From NCBI GenBank assembly GCA_917880885.1, contig OU862921.1:53432508-53496507 (forward strand): 64,000 bases of DNA, read 5' to 3'. The first letter of the stretch is position 1; each line of letters begins with the position of its first letter. Shown one piece after another: positions 1-12,684 of this stretch. This DNA comes from Limnephilus marmoratus (lineage: Eukaryota; Arthropoda; Insecta; Trichoptera; Limnephilidae). Made by a program: the position numbers and the translations under genes. The notes below the pieces were generated by a model. It saw only the letters and a list, made by a program, of their open reading frames with translations, was not told the DNA's origin and did no database searches.

Positions 1-1301
1 AGTTCACTATCGTTTCCAAAAAGGATGTAATTTCGCTACCATGACAACTTTATTTTAAAAAAAAATCGCAAAAACTGCGTTGACCTGTGTCGAACTTATC
101 TCACGACAAAGGATTTTAAAAAATATCTAGATGACTATACGGTTTGTATTTAGGTATGTACCTACTTGTGGATTACTAAATAAGATGATTGATTTTGCAA
201 TGTTGCATGTTAGTATTTAATGATTTGAGTTTAATCCGATTGTAACCTGAAAATGCAATTACTCATGATTATATTACATGTATATGTATATAAAAACTAA
301 TTAAAAAAAAAAAAAAAATAATAAAAAAAATTCCTTTGCATTGAACTCTAATTTTCACAAAGTTATACAAATTGAGACAGTCATAAAAGATGTATATAAG
401 AGAGATTGTAATCTTCCCATGATACCATGGGTCCCTTCGTACTATTTCTGTTACACAGCTTCATGGCTTCATCGTCGTTTCCTCGTGGAATATTTTTTAT
501 CCAAATTATCTCCATTGTATTGCGCTCACACCAATTTTTTTGTATCCGGAGAAATCTAGACCATTGTTGCTTGCTTAGATACTCTCTCGAACATTGCAAT
601 GCTTTTATAAATCGATCAATCATTTCTTGTATTATTATTAATGTTCCACGTATCGCTACAAATAAATATAAATGGTTTCTGCAATGTATAATGTTATGCT
701 TTATAGAAACAGTAAGTTATTCCACCGTGTCAATCCAGCAGTTTTTTTTAGAACTTGAGAAAGTGCTTTACATACACAAATATAGAAAGGGAAGTTCTAC
801 TACAAATATAATTATTATTGTTAAAGGCTTTTTGCTTCTCGAATACAGCGGCAAAACATTATTACCGGGTTTAACAACACAAACGTACACTTAATAATGT
901 AACTTTCTGATTGTGAAATTAAAACAAACTTGTTTAAATAAGTTATGACGTATTAGATATAATAATATATTGTGTATTTTTTTTTTAATTATTTATCCTT
1001 CACACTTAGGTACTAGAGCAAATGGCATTAAAATTAAACGTACGTGTGAGTATGTCATACTGTTATTAATGTAGGTGAATCGTGACTCTAAATTACTTCA
1101 CATTACTGTGCTACATCTATTACAGTAATGAAGTAACGCGTGTAATTGTTGGATATAAAGTCAAGCGCCAATTGGAGCAAAGGCCTTATCTGTTGATCAC
1201 TAATAATCACAAATTTAATTTCGACGCCATTAAAAATAATATCTGAAAACATTTGATTATTTCAGCAATTTAAAGAGGTAGTTTTTCAACCTGTATACCT
1301 A
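1..1301. other. AT-rich DNA, no supported gene
   Basis: An A-rich run lies near 302-330. Overlapping reading frames on both strands at 381-894 are open for 80-155 codons, but neither shows a family motif. I see no promoter, tRNA or repeat boundary here. Confidence 0.6.
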
Positions 1302-1302
1302 C

Positions 1303-1611
1303 TTTTTTTACATGAGCTCCACACAGAAGGCCCTGATAAAAATAATTTCCCTCAATATCAATTTTGGGGATGCTGTATGAAGGGTTTTTTAAGGAAAGGG
1401 AGGAGAGGAGAATTCTGAAAACGAACATGGTTTAAGGAGTGGGTAGGAATCTGGGGTTCAGTGTGTCCTGGTCGTCCGCCGCCAAGACCTAGACAAACTT
1501 CACCCCATGAACCCGGACACCCCTGCTAAATCACGAAACGTAGCGAACCACTTAAGGTGACCTATGGCAGAGGTGTTGGTTATCCAATAAAGGTTCCCGG
1601 GGCGGTGGTGA
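1303..1611 (-). repeat. Family A retroposon copy A1 (internally deleted)
   Basis: This is one of eight copies of the same roughly 430-bp repeat in the window. I infer minus-strand orientation because the plus-strand left end reads TTTTTTTACATGAGCTCC, i.e. an A-tail on the minus strand. The copy lacks about 130 internal bases that are present in A2 and A4; the joint is at the phrase GTGTCCTGG/TCGTCCGCC. Copy A5 has the same joint, which suggests a deletion subfamily. No protein is encoded. Confidence 0.75.
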
Positions 1612-3338
1612 CTAAGTCTTTTAGTTGTGTTTTAATTGTTAATATCTACGTTTTTTGTGTAATAAATTGTTTTTGTTTAACCACTCGGACCCGGAAAAAA
1701 ATGACTGTTTTATTGCAAATTTTAAAACTAGTATAGGGAAAGTATTTTATGTGAACTTTTCTACATCAAATACGTAATATGATTGTTCAGAGGAACGGCT
1801 GCGCGGCCTTTTTCATAAAAATAAACTTAAATTTAGATACAAGGTCAAAATAATAATAATTTTTTATCAAAGTTTATATCAAATATATCATACATCCATG
1901 CTTTATTTTTTTTTTAAATAATGGTGTATAGGTAAATAAAAAAATCAATTTTGGTTGATTTTGGAGGCAACTTTGGAATGTTTTTGTGAGTTAATTATAA
2001 ATAGTTTTTTTAGTGTCTAGCCTTACCTGCTAAGTAAATGTAATGAAAAATAAAATAAATATCATTAAAATGGGCGGTTTTTTAGTAGTATTGCCGGATG
2101 CGCGGCCCGTTTCGAACGTTTCACAGAAATCTTAATTTTAAATTTGATGCTAAAATACCAAACCTTAGTGATAAATTATTTTTAATCAAAAGTTATTTAT
2201 TTTTAATAAAAATTATTTTTCAATCAAAAGTTATATAAAAAGGTGTATGCTACTTTATTCGTTTGTGTTTTAAATTATAAAAAATAGGCCATCAAAGATT
2301 ATAATATTTCATGATTTTAGAGGCGACTTAGGCAATTATTTGTAAGTAATAAAGGCAGGTGTGGACATAGTGCTGTTTTTTTCTTGATTATTATAGAATT
2401 GGTATAAAAATATGAACCTTGGATAGGTGTGTATTAAAGAATGGAGGTAAAAGAATCGATTTTTACATTTTGTCGGACTTTGCTCCTTTGTGTTTCAAAG
2501 GATTGCTGATTGCACACTCTATACAACCACACTAGAGCAATAACTTTCTTAATTATTATTCACGACACATGGAACAAATGCATGCAGAGATAAATGCATT
2601 CGCAATTAAAAACATAATTATGTTTTTAAATTAAAACAACTGGTCTTGATTAGGCACCGATTATTATTTTGCCTGACAATGCAAAATTCATATCGAAATA
2701 GGTACTGTGGCAAATTGCACTAAAAGAAAGCGACATTTGTTTAACGATTAGCTTTTTAATTGCAATTTTTTACAATTTCCTTTCGTCAGTTTTCACAGAA
2801 CAATGATCTTATCAGCGGGTCTTTCTAACTCGTGAGTGATTAATTATGGCCCAAATAGTGTTCATGTCACCAAGCTGGCGAGCTAACATTATTTTTTTAG
2901 CTTGTTGATTGAGTTTTTTTGTCCGAGTTTAAATGACTGTCGCACATTTGAACGTAGCAGTCTAACAGTAGCCCCGAGCGTCAATATGTTGTAACTTTAA
3001 GCGTAATCAGATTTGAAAATATCTTATCATGCGAACAGGTGATTAAGAATCTATTTATTTTTCGTCAGTAGCAGATACTCGTACATTACGCAAGCGCTAT
3101 TGTTGTTCGGCAACTCGCGTTAATTAAAAATAATTATGTTGAATAAAAACTGTGCAGAGATTAATAACTCTGTGAAAAGCTTCCATTTTCGATTCTGGAT
3201 CGCAGTTTCATTTTATTATTCGAAATGGTAAAATAAAATACTCAGAAATAAAATCATTACTTTCATAAATAATTTGTTTATTTATTTATTTAATATCCGC
3301 GGTGACTATATACCGTAAAAAAAGATTGCACGACAGTC
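1612..3338. other. Unannotated AT-rich DNA
   Basis: No gene, RNA or repeat boundary is recognised. The stretch has many short poly-A/T runs and no long open frame. Confidence 0.6.
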
Positions 3339-3766
3339 TTTTTTACACTAACTCAGCACAGGAGGCTCTAAGGTAAATAATTTCATTAGGGCCTATGTCA
3401 TCTTAGGGGATGCTGTGTGGAGGGTCTTTTTAAGGATGGGAAGGAGATGAAGTTCTGTGAATGAAAGAGATAAGATGGGTGGGTAGGAATCTAGGGGTCA
3501 GCAAGTCCTGCAGGAGTGACAGACGTATGAATCTATCCCTCTAACTGAAGTGCAAGGCGATGGATCGAGAGAGTCTTTGGAGACGTCAAAAGGCCTCCCT
3601 CAACCGATCTCTCTCAATCCGGCACGCCATGCAGTAGGTGAAAAACCTACCCCATGAACCCGGTAACCCCTGCTAAGAGAATCACTTCGGGTGACGTAAG
3701 GCATAGATATTAGTAATACAATAAATGGTTCCCCGGGCGGCGGTACCCATACACGCTTCCCGAATT
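3339..3766 (-). repeat. Family A retroposon copy A2 (near full length)
   Basis: This is the most complete copy of family A. Minus-strand features, from 5' to 3', are a GC-rich head (at the plus-strand right end, around CGGGCGGCGGTACCC), a middle part with weak tRNA-like A- and B-box similarity (AAGTGG, then GGGTTCATGGGG), a G/C-hairpin near the 3' end (GCCCTNNNG / CNNNAGGGC, better preserved in A5) and an A-tail. The Pol III origin is an inference; the repeat relationship to A1 and A3-A8 is read directly from the sequence. Confidence 0.8.
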
Positions 3767-6698
3767 AAAATCATAAGAAAATCTTGGAAATAATTTAGAA
3801 AATATAATAATATAATATCATTGCATTTTTAAATTTTATTATTTTGCTTTTACTTAACTGTTTGATGATGACCTAATAATGGTCGAGATTCATGTGTGTT
3901 ACTTTTATTAAATTATGAAATTATTAACCCCGATACAGGCGAACCCCAGTGGGTTAATAATAACATGCTAAAAAAATGTATTTAAATTGTGAAGAAGCAA
4001 TAAATAAATAACAATTAATTGTGGCATTTGATCGTAATATGACACCAGAGAGTACAAAATTAGAAAAAAACTATGAAGGATACAATTACTTACGAATTGT
4101 GGTATATAAGTAAAGTAGGTTTAGGTAAAATTAATATTGATTTAAAAGATACAACGGGTGAACGAGTGAAAAGAAAATCTGATAATAAAAAAAATTCGAT
4201 TCGGAAAACTTTGCCCTAGAACGTTTTTGCATTTTAGTTAATCAAGAGTTTGAGAAAAAAACATTTTCTCCACCCCTTCAGACGATTTACAAAAAAACAG
4301 ATTGTCATAAAATCAGTCGCTCTGATTTTCAGTGGACTCTTGTGCGGGTACATTCCGACATCAAAAAACACATTCTCCAACACATAAATGGCACGCCTCT
4401 GTCAAGTTGGTATGTACATTTGATTCGTTTGTAATAATAAAATAATATCATACAAGAAACACGAGACCTTGCATAAATGAAACTACAAATATATAAAGCA
4501 TAATATACATTCACATTAATCAAAGTGATGTTTTACAAACAGGTACGTTTACTCAACACCTTTTTTATCAACCCATTTCTCATTTAATTTATTATTATTT
4601 CGATTGATAAAACATCCTTTGTGGCTCTTCTTCTATTCAGAACAAATCACGAAATTCTGACACCTGGTTAAATGATAAATTACAAATTACCAAATTGCAT
4701 TAGTGATGTAATAATATGAATAACACATGTGTACTTGTAATTCCAGCTGACAAAATTAAAATACCTACGATTTATTTCTGCCAGTTAATTTTATTGCAAA
4801 AGTCTTCCTCGTCATTCATCAAGTCACCCGTAATTTTAAAAACATTTTATAAAAATGTCCAATTCATTTACTAAGTGATGATCATTGATTAGGCAAAATG
4901 TCTAACTCATTCTACTCCGGTGTCGATTTGGTTTGGAACCAAGTTAAACTTGTTCTTAACATGTTAAATATTTCCCACGTGTGTCTAGAGGTGATTGATG
5001 ATAATTTGTAATGCAATAAGCGTGCGAGATTTATAGTAAATGAAATTATTGCAATCAATAAGTTGCTAAAAAACGCTACGAATTATGGCCTTATTTCAAA
5101 ATAATGTTCCGTTAACTGGTTACACTCGTGCACTATTTGGTCAGAGAAAAGCACTTTTTAAATTTGATCAGAATTTAGAAGCAAATAGCGATGGGATAGG
5201 GGTTCCTTGGGCAATTCTGGTTTCAAAGAGATCCATTTCAAGATATTCATTAGCATCATAAAAATATCGATACCGGAACGGAAAAACAGCTTAAGCGCAA
5301 TACAGCCATACTGCGCTACAGCCACTCTGCTTTAGCCATTTTTTCTTTCCATCGTCGATATTATATCACCTATTGCTAAATTCTATACGTGTGCAACAAT
5401 ATTAATATCTTGCCTTGATTAAGACTGGCACAATTTCATGTGAACAACTGAAAAATGATTCCTTCTAAATAAGATGATTGTATTATATTTTTATATCTAC
5501 ATTACGGGTATTCTTCATATTAATCATACTTGTATATCTACGCTAATTTTCTCTTCTTTCCGTGAAATAAATTTGAATGAATAGATAATTTACTACAGAA
5601 ATAATTCATATCTATCAAGGATGTTATGCGCGTAATTGACTAACTTCAACCAATGATTCCTGACATCGCGATCGTTAGGAGTTGATATTTTGGTCTCTGG
5701 TGGCTTTCATTGGTGTTTCTTTTTTCAGGTTTTGTTTCTTTTAAACCAAGCAACAAAAAAAATCTTCCACGTGTCAACGTGTAACCGTCCAAACTTTCAC
5801 CCCAACCTTACCTGTCCAATACCTGCTGATTAATTTACGTTTTAATTTTTTTTAAAGGCATCCGAGAACAAAATTTCAATCAGATTTTTTACTCCAAATA
5901 ATGTCAGCAATCACTGGGTAAAGTAATTCAAGTACGTTCCTTAACACCCTACTGTATAGTTCTCTTCATTTGACTAATGAATGTTTATTTGAAGGCACTG
6001 TTAGGTAGGCTATCGAACTCTTAAAATTTCTTCTGTGTCTGTTCAAAAGGGATTTCTTTTACGTTAACCCTTACTGTAAGTTTTTTTAATGCAACATTTT
6101 GAGCTGAATGACAAAAATGTCGGTAATTCAAAATTTTAATGAAGTTTTTGGCAGCCGTAAATATGTGGCTGTATTATTCACTTCAATATACCTAAGTGCT
6201 ATTTTAAAAAGCTCATTGCTACTCTAGAAAACAATTATTTTGTATGCGTGCTCACTGGGATACCACAATTCCGTTAAGGGTTAAGCAGTAATTCTCTTGC
6301 ACTTTATTGGTTTTGGTATTCACTTTCGTTGTGACCCTTAATTAATTAGCCTGGGTACGGGGAGTTTGACGCGGAGACACTGAATGACAGAGAAAATAGA
6401 CACAAAACGCTCATTGACGACATACCTAACGCTAACCGGGAAGCAGGAGGCCTTGTAGAACAGGATTAGAACCTAGGAACAGGGTAGAGCAGGTAGGTAC
6501 TGGATGCAGTAGGTACTAGGTAGGAGTTACGTAATGTTATGATTCCCTCGGTATGCGGATCACATCCTGATTTTTCCAGATATGTTCACATGTTGCACAC
6601 GACATTTCCTTCAGTCAGTGATAACCCGTATGCGTGATCACGTGACCACGTGATGTACTACTCCCTCCAAAGGGATAGGTCTAAAATAGTTGTTTGAG
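3767..6698. other. Unannotated AT-rich DNA
   Basis: No supported gene or repeat. The segment 6350-6540 is less AT-rich and has short frames and AGGTAGGTACT-type runs, but no protein similarity that I recognise. Confidence 0.55.
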
Positions 6699-7266
6699 GT
6701 GAAAACTTCTTTACCATCGTTGTAATTTAAAACTCGATGAAACGGAAATGAGCGACACTAACGAGACAAACACATTCATTTATGGGATTTAGCCTGCGTG
6801 AGAATGAGATAGAAATAAATTATTTATTTTAATCGCGGGTTGATCGGGTTCAATATGACACGATAAATCCACATTCCCACGTAAGTTTCCTTTGGTGCCG
6901 TGGTATAAAGCACCGCACGAACCTCTGCAAACATTTAACGACCAAGGATCGAATTCCACGAAATCCAAAAAAATAAATATTAAAATTTTTGTAAACTCAA
7001 TATCCAATCTTCAGACCACTCCAAAATGAACAGGCAAAAGAAAATAAAGAGAAAGCGACATCTAGCGACTCCAAAGAAGATATCACAAAAACTGATAAGA
7101 TGACCATGTATAGTAAAAGGTGCACTGGAATTCGACGACAAAAATATGGAAAAAATCATCCTTCAAATTGATAAAAAAGTGCTGCTTCATAGTTTCCCCA
7201 CTCTTGTCTACTTTAGTTTTCTGAAGGTTTCACTTCTACCGCTTATGAATTGCACACTCTGTTTTT
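6699..7266 (+). repeat. Family C repeat copy C1, interrupted
   Basis: The two halves of repeat C are at about 6699-6812 (GTGAAAACTTCTTTA...AACTCGATGAAA...GGATTTAGCCTGCG) and about 7179-7266 (GCTTCATAG...CACTCTTGTCTACTTTAG...TTGCACACTC). About 366 bp of unrelated DNA lies between them. Copies C2 and C3 lack that DNA, so it is either an insertion or a replacement. No clean target duplication was found at the joints. Confidence 0.6.
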
Positions 7267-7364
7267 TTGGATTTGGACGTCGTTCATGATATTTTTGAGG
7301 ATATTTTATTATATCCGTAGGTTTTCAAAAAATATTTTTTATTTCATCCTATCGGATGTTCATT

Positions 7365-7440
7365 AATTAAAATCAACAGCGACCTTGAGGTGATTTTCCT
7401 CGAAAACGGCGCTATATAAATTAGCCAATTATTATTATTA
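7365..7440 (+). repeat. Short repeat D, copy D1
   Basis: About 75 bp with the core CAGCGACCTTGAGGTGATTT, then CGGCGCT and a TAGCCAATTAT end. The same segment occurs inverted at about 46408-46491. It is probably the end of an older element whose body is no longer recognisable. Confidence 0.5.
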
Positions 7441-7802
7441 TTAAAATGTTTTCTCATTTTGTGGTGTCATATTTTATCTCCGAATTTACTTTCGACTTTT
7501 TTATTGTTATCAAGTTCAATTTGTAGAACGCCGTTCTTTTTTTGTTTCTTTTATATATTCAAAAATATTATAATTTAATTCGTAAAAATAGATTATTTAT
7601 AGTTCTGCTTTGTAATTATTTTTTACGCAAGACAGCTGTTTCGCCTCCCGAAGGCATTATCAAATTGTGGACAATCCACGTACAGACGATACATTTATAT
7701 TACTTCTAGATTCGTACTTATGGTAAAATTTCCGAGGAAATTAACCCATTTAAAGTTTCCCTGATTACAGCATTGTTTAATTTTGACTGAAGGTCGTTGG
7801 TC

Positions 7803-8028
7803 TTTTTTTTACATGAATATCGCACAAGAGTCAATGGGGCTATGGCATCCCCAATTGGGGTATGTTGTGAGGCTACAGGTAGTGGGGAGGGGACGGAGAT
7901 AGGGAAGAGGTAGGTGGGGAAATACCTGGCTATTCAGATCTGGTCACCAAACACGGCTAAAGTCATTTCAAGCAACGTTTTAATTCTGAATGGTGGTCTT
8001 ACACCAGGGCGATACTGAGAGTATCTTA
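7803..8028 (-). repeat. Family B SINE, copy B1 (3' part only)
   Basis: This matches the 3' two thirds of copy B3 (45176-45594) in inverted orientation: an A-tail as plus-strand T run at 7803-7810, the palindromic CCCCAATTGGGG, the CAGATCTGGTCACCAAACAC block, and CAGGGCGATACTGAGAGTATC at its 5' limit. The tRNA-derived head is missing, as expected for 5' truncation. Confidence 0.8.
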
Positions 8029-8130
8029 AGTGAGTTATTCCCAAATGACGGCTCAGGGGTTTCTTTTTTCTTCATGAGTAAGTATTTTGATGGTCTTTAA
8101 AATTTGCCTTAGGCTTAAAAATATCTAAGA

Positions 8131-8535
8131 GTGGCGACTCCAAGCCAGAAGATTTACAAATCTTAAAAAGTACCCAACAAAATTGGAGGCGTCTACTAAT
8201 ATCTACAGGAATTCCAAAAACTGAAAAAATCGAACTAATATCTATGAGAAGGAAAGTGTTTACGAATATCTACAGCACTGGCAGAGGTTGGATTTGCAAT
8301 TATGTATAGCATATTGGAATAACGCAATATTGCGTATGCAGTTTAAAAAACTTAATTTATGTAAGTATGTATGTAAAAATCCCTAATATCGGACTATTGG
8401 ACACATTTAGCTGATTAATTCAACCTACGCTCTGTAGATATTAGTGAACACTCTGAAGTTCGTAGATATTAGTTCAACATATGAGCTGTAGATATTCTTC
8501 CGACACACAGGCTGTAGATATTAGTATCTGGAGTC
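8131..8535. repeat. Inverted-iteron repeat (MITE-like)
   Basis: Three copies of a 12-mer close to ACTAATATCTAC (8195-8206, 8234-8245, 8262-8273) face four copies of its reverse complement GTAGATATTAGT (8434-8445, 8462-8473, 8488-8499, 8514-8525). The inverted copies are spaced 26-28 bp apart. The outer edges carry a weak inverted match around GACTCCA (about 8137) and TGGAGTC (about 8529). The arrangement resembles the subterminal transposase-binding repeats of a small DNA transposon, but no target duplication is clear. Confidence 0.5.
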
Positions 8536-9404
8536 ACAAAATTTCAGTAAACGTGCGCAACCAAATAAACAATTGTAAATCAATATTCGTAAATGAATAC
8601 GCTAGAAATAGAGCAATGGTAATGGATCCAAGGTTCGGTCGCTCCTGCAGTTTGCGGCTCCTTTGGTTCCGATAACCACTGAAATAAATAAAGTACCTAC
8701 AGAAGTTTAATTATAGCTATGGTTTCCGTTTATTACCTGTTTCATTATAATACTAGTTGACCATATTAACAGTTCTGGAAGACATCTCCACTCTTCCATT
8801 GCCTTTAAATAGCATTGAAAACGTTTTTGATTTCTTATAAACTTATTATTATTGCAGTTGAGTGTTTTAAGTGTTTTTGTTATCAGACATCTCCCCTGGT
8901 CGCTCCGGCTATGAAGGCTACATGCCTCGCCTTATGCTGTAGCCCTAGCTCCGTGGTACCAATATGCGATCATGTGTGTGATGCAATCATAAAAACTAAG
9001 CCATTCCGGGCACGATCTCCAGTCTCTGAAATTTTAATAAATAGATCTTATCTCCACTAACAACAAACAGAAAAAATCACGTTTTTTCCAAACGCCGGCT
9101 TCACTAACTGACGTTTAGTTTTTTGTTTCGAATCCTTCTAACATGTCAACATCAAGGTAAAATAATTTTGTTACGTTATAAAACATAAGGTCAAAATTTA
9201 AACGTTATGTTACGTGTATATTTCCTTGGTTGTAACAGACAGGTGGCCCACCTATATATGGACACAAATAACAAGATTATTTTTTTGAAACCAGCAAATT
9301 ATCGTTTAATTAACTATTAGGTAATCCTACCAAAAAGTTTCAAATATTTTTTAAAGGTTTATTACGACGTGGGTAGGTACCTACCTACTTATTTAAATTA
9401 AATC
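8536..9404. other. Unannotated DNA
   Basis: A less AT-rich patch at 8880-9010 has an 81-codon open frame with no recognisable domain. Nothing else is supported. Confidence 0.5.
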
Positions 9405-9560
9405 AATAAAAACAACAACAAAAAATAACAAAAAAATAGAATGACATCAAAAAATAAATACAACGCATTGCAATATGGAGTCGAACCCAGATCATCCAAT
9501 CTTACCGGGACCAACACTCAGTCACTTATAAGCTGCCATCTTTGGAATGATTGCCAAGTT
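9405..9560 (-). repeat. tRNA-derived SINE head (third family)
   Basis: The minus strand has a B-box, GGGTTCGACTCC (plus positions about 9478-9490). Some 35 bp upstream lies an A-box-like TGACTGAGTGTTGG (about 9515-9530). The 3' side runs into the A/T-rich ATTGCAATGCGTTGTATTTA. Box spacing matches a tRNA-derived Pol III promoter, but no full cloverleaf is evident, so I call a SINE remnant and not a tRNA gene. Confidence 0.5.
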
Positions 9561-9624
9561 CCTACCAGAATACATAAGAAACCAAGATTATTTGTTTTGG
9601 ATGTAGGTACTTATCCATTTTTTT

Positions 9625-10072
9625 GTACGCAGAAAGTCCTGTCCCCTCGGGGCCTTTGAATCTTTGGGGACGCTGTATGAAGGGTATTTTAAAGGAAGAA
9701 ATGAGATAAAGTTCTGTGAAGGGAAACGGTATGAAGGATAGGAAGGTATCTGGGGGTCAGTGTCTCCAGGAAGGACAAACGTATAAATCTACACCTCCCT
9801 CTGCCAGGCGATATTCCGAGAGATTCCTGCTGGAGAGGACAAAAGGTCTCTCTCAACAAATCTCTCCCGATCCGCACTGCCACACAACTGATGGGCGGAT
9901 GCGTCCTCTGCCAAGATCTGGACAAACGTCTCCCCATGAACCCGGGCACCCCTGATAAGTCACCAAAGGTAGCGAACCACTCGGATTGAACTATGGCGGA
10001 GGTGTTTGTTGTGGTGTTTGTCGTTGGTGTTTGTTGTGCCAGGTGTGGTTCCCAAATAAATACCCACCGCAC
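9625..10072 (-). repeat. Family A retroposon copy A3
   Basis: Near full-length copy, collinear with A2 and A4. Near its plus-strand right side it carries an expanded G/T-rich stretch (about 10001-10040, units like GGTGTTTGTTGT) that the other copies lack. Open frames of up to 133 codons on both strands here are by-products of the GC-richer repeat and not genes. Confidence 0.75.
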
Positions 10073-11595
10073 AAAAAAAATTAAATGCATAAAAGCACTT
10101 TCCCATCTTCCACATAATAATAAATATAAAAAACAAAATTGCCCGTTGCTTTTGAAAGATTTTCCTTTTCATTGTCCATTTTATTTGAGTTGGAAGTTGA
10201 AAGTATTGCGCCGTAGGGATTCACTCATGTATAAAAGGACACGCATTTGATATACTAGATGTATTGTAGCATCTAATCTGAAAATGTAACCTGAAAGGTT
10301 AGAACCCATTTGAAATGTAGTATAAAATGTCTACGAACTGTGAACTTATTCAAAGGTTAAGTAGTGTTCGATTGCATATTATTCTATTTACAATCAATCA
10401 ACGTTAGGCGGTGGCTATACAAAATTACATGTCATTATTACCTCAGTAAAAGGCAAAGTAAGCATCGCTTGACCCACTATTGTCTGAGTGACCCTAATGA
10501 ACATTGCGTACCTGTGTTATAATACCCGACAAGACCTGTATGGCGAACGAAAGTAAAAGTATGGATAATTCACTACATGGAAGAGGTGGGTCTAATATTG
10601 TCTGATGGATGATAGTACATTGTATTACCAAGACACTTACATCTAAAGCAGAAAAGCTTTAATTAATCAAATACCTAAATAATTATCACAAGAAGTTACC
10701 ATGTAAGGAAATTCATAAACTAGCACTATTATTATTATTTGTAATGATTGTATAACGTTCATTTTTATAAGACAGTTTCAGAGATTTCACAACCACGCCA
10801 AAACTTTATATCGCACGATCTTGGATTTATCTTTTCAATTATAATACGCAATTTCAATCTACAAAACGGCACCTACTGTTATTTTTGTTGAAAATTTAAT
10901 GGAATGAAAGCCTACGCCCATGACATGGAGGCAATAGACACACAAATATAGATTTTGATAGTGATCGATGTTGGGTGTGGTCAAGGTTTATTAGCAGATT
11001 GGCAACATCTATAAAATGTACACAAGGTGAAATTCCTTTCAGTCTCGTTATGATCAGTTAATTTGAACTGCGTTGAGTTTCCGATAATCTTTTGATGATG
11101 AATCACAGGTACCTAGTGTCTATCATACTTTATTAGTATGGCAATTTTTCGTAGAGTCAATAATTATTCCTCCCCGACAGTACCCCAGATGCAAAAATAT
11201 TCTACGAAAAATTGTCTTTTTTATGTTGGTTCAACATCAATTACAGTTACCATTTTCAACGAACAAATATTTACAATTTTTTGGATTAATGTGAAAGAGA
11301 ACTGCACTTCCAAGCTTTCCCAAGATATACACAGAAATTTACACATAGCTGTTTATGTTTATACATTATATCATTATTATTATATTTGTAAACCTTTTTG
11401 CTGAATTTTACAAAAGTGTTATCGTTGTGAAACTTTTACTTGACTTAAATGGTTTTTATATGAACCTCCCCAACTAAAAAGACGCTGAATTATGAAAGTT
11501 ATTTTTTTGAACCAAGAGGCAACCAATTTTAAAATTTTGAATTAGATTTATTAAAAGTACCTTTATTTTATACAACTTTATTTCTCCAAGAATTA
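10073..11595. other. Unannotated AT-rich DNA
   Basis: No supported gene or repeat. The 88-codon frame at 11138-11404 has no recognisable motif. Confidence 0.55.
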
Positions 11596-12003
11596 TTTTT
11601 ACATATTCTTCATACGGGAGGCCCCTGGGAAAATAATTTCCCTCAGGGCCTTGTCATCTTAGAGGATGCTGAGTGGAGGATCTTTTCAAGAGAGGGAAGG
11701 GTAGGAAGTTCTGGGAAGGAAAAGGGTATGAGGGGTGGGTAGGAATCTTGGTGTCAGTGTGTCCAGGAGTGACGGACATAGGAATCTATCCTTCCCACTG
11801 CGTATGCAAGGCGAGGCAAGGCGATGGGTCGAAAGTGTCTGGCTGGAAAGGTCAAAAGGCCTCCCTCAACTAGTCTCTCTCGATCCGGCCCATCACGCAT
11901 CAGGTGGGCGGACACATCCGCCACCAAGAATGGACACACCTCACTTGGAGTGACCTATGGCAGAGGTTTTGGTTACCCAATAAATATGCGCCTCCCAAAT
12001 AGA
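11596..12003 (-). repeat. Family A retroposon copy A4 (near full length)
   Basis: Collinear with A2. It includes the near-tail hairpin (CCCTGGGAAAATAATTTCCCTCAGGG region, about 11624-11651) and the central block GTGTCCAGGAGTGACGGAC. The short duplication GGCGAGGCAAGGCGATGG is specific to this copy. Several 60-70 codon frames across it are spurious. Confidence 0.8.
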
Positions 12004-12417
12004 TGAACGTAAATTATGAAAACCCTTTCTTTAAACGCTTTGAAATGGGTCGTAAAAACATATTTTTTAGTACTTATTTCGACCATTTTTAATGTGAAAT
12101 AATAATTTCAAGAAATCCTTATGCAAAAAGTTTTTTAATCGAATAGATGACTCACCATTAATATTTGAGGGGTTACGTTATTTTGGATATTGCTTTTAAG
12201 TATCTACCTACCACGTTCTATACATAAATTTCTCTGGAATTTTTGTTGTCAAGAAAATATTAGAAAGCTGAATGACAAATTTAGCATTATTTATTATAGG
12301 ATTATAGAAATAGTCCACAAATTCGTCGTGCCGTGATCCTTACCGGTTAGGAATGTGCTATTTATTAAACCGCAGAGCAAAAGTTATTTTCCGTAGGAAA
12401 AAAACATTTGCCATAAA
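12004..12417. other. Unannotated AT-rich DNA
   Basis: No gene, RNA or repeat boundary recognised. Confidence 0.55.
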
Positions 12418-12490
12418 GTTCAAGTTTTGAACCGGTGATCCGTGTTCACAAGACAGGCGCTCACCCCTTGCATTACAGGTGGCCGAATAT
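12418..12490 (-). repeat. tRNA-like SINE remnant
   Basis: The minus strand reads an A-box-like GTAATGCAAGGGGTGAGC and, about 30 bp later, a B-box-like ACCGGTTCAAAAC. This spacing is typical of a tRNA-derived promoter. No acceptor stem or discriminator could be paired, so a tRNA gene is unlikely. Confidence 0.35.
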
Positions 12491-12679
12491 TTTTGATTAA
12501 TAATATTATAAAAATAAGAATAATGTTTTTATAAATCAGTCGGGATTCCCACCCGGCGCCGCTTAGCATGGGAGATGGGAGGAGGTAAATAAAAACACAT
12601 AAGAAATTGATTCGAGTGTCTGCTTACAAAACACTTGCCATGTAAGTATCTCTACATTATACTGATGTAACCATGTTTT

Positions 12680-12684
12680 GTTAA
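12680..12684. repeat. Target-site duplication GTTAA, left copy
   Basis: GTTAA directly precedes the 5' LTR and is repeated exactly at 17658-17662 directly after the 3' LTR. This is the 5-bp duplication expected from retroviral-type integrase. Confidence 0.9.

Noticed and set aside
381..894. Overlapping open frames of 80 (minus) and 155 (plus) codons
   Set aside because: No domain, no start context and no splice support that I could defend. The minus frame has a plausible composition (Trp-rich, with an acceptor-like site upstream), but I cannot name a family.
9689..10250. Several overlapping frames of 70-133 codons
   Set aside because: They all fall in family A copy A3 and its edge. GC-richer repeat DNA gives long chance frames on both strands.
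12541..12590. Second tRNA-like segment (GGGTGGGAATCCCG on the minus strand)
   Set aside because: A B-box-like hairpin alone, without an A-box at the right distance.
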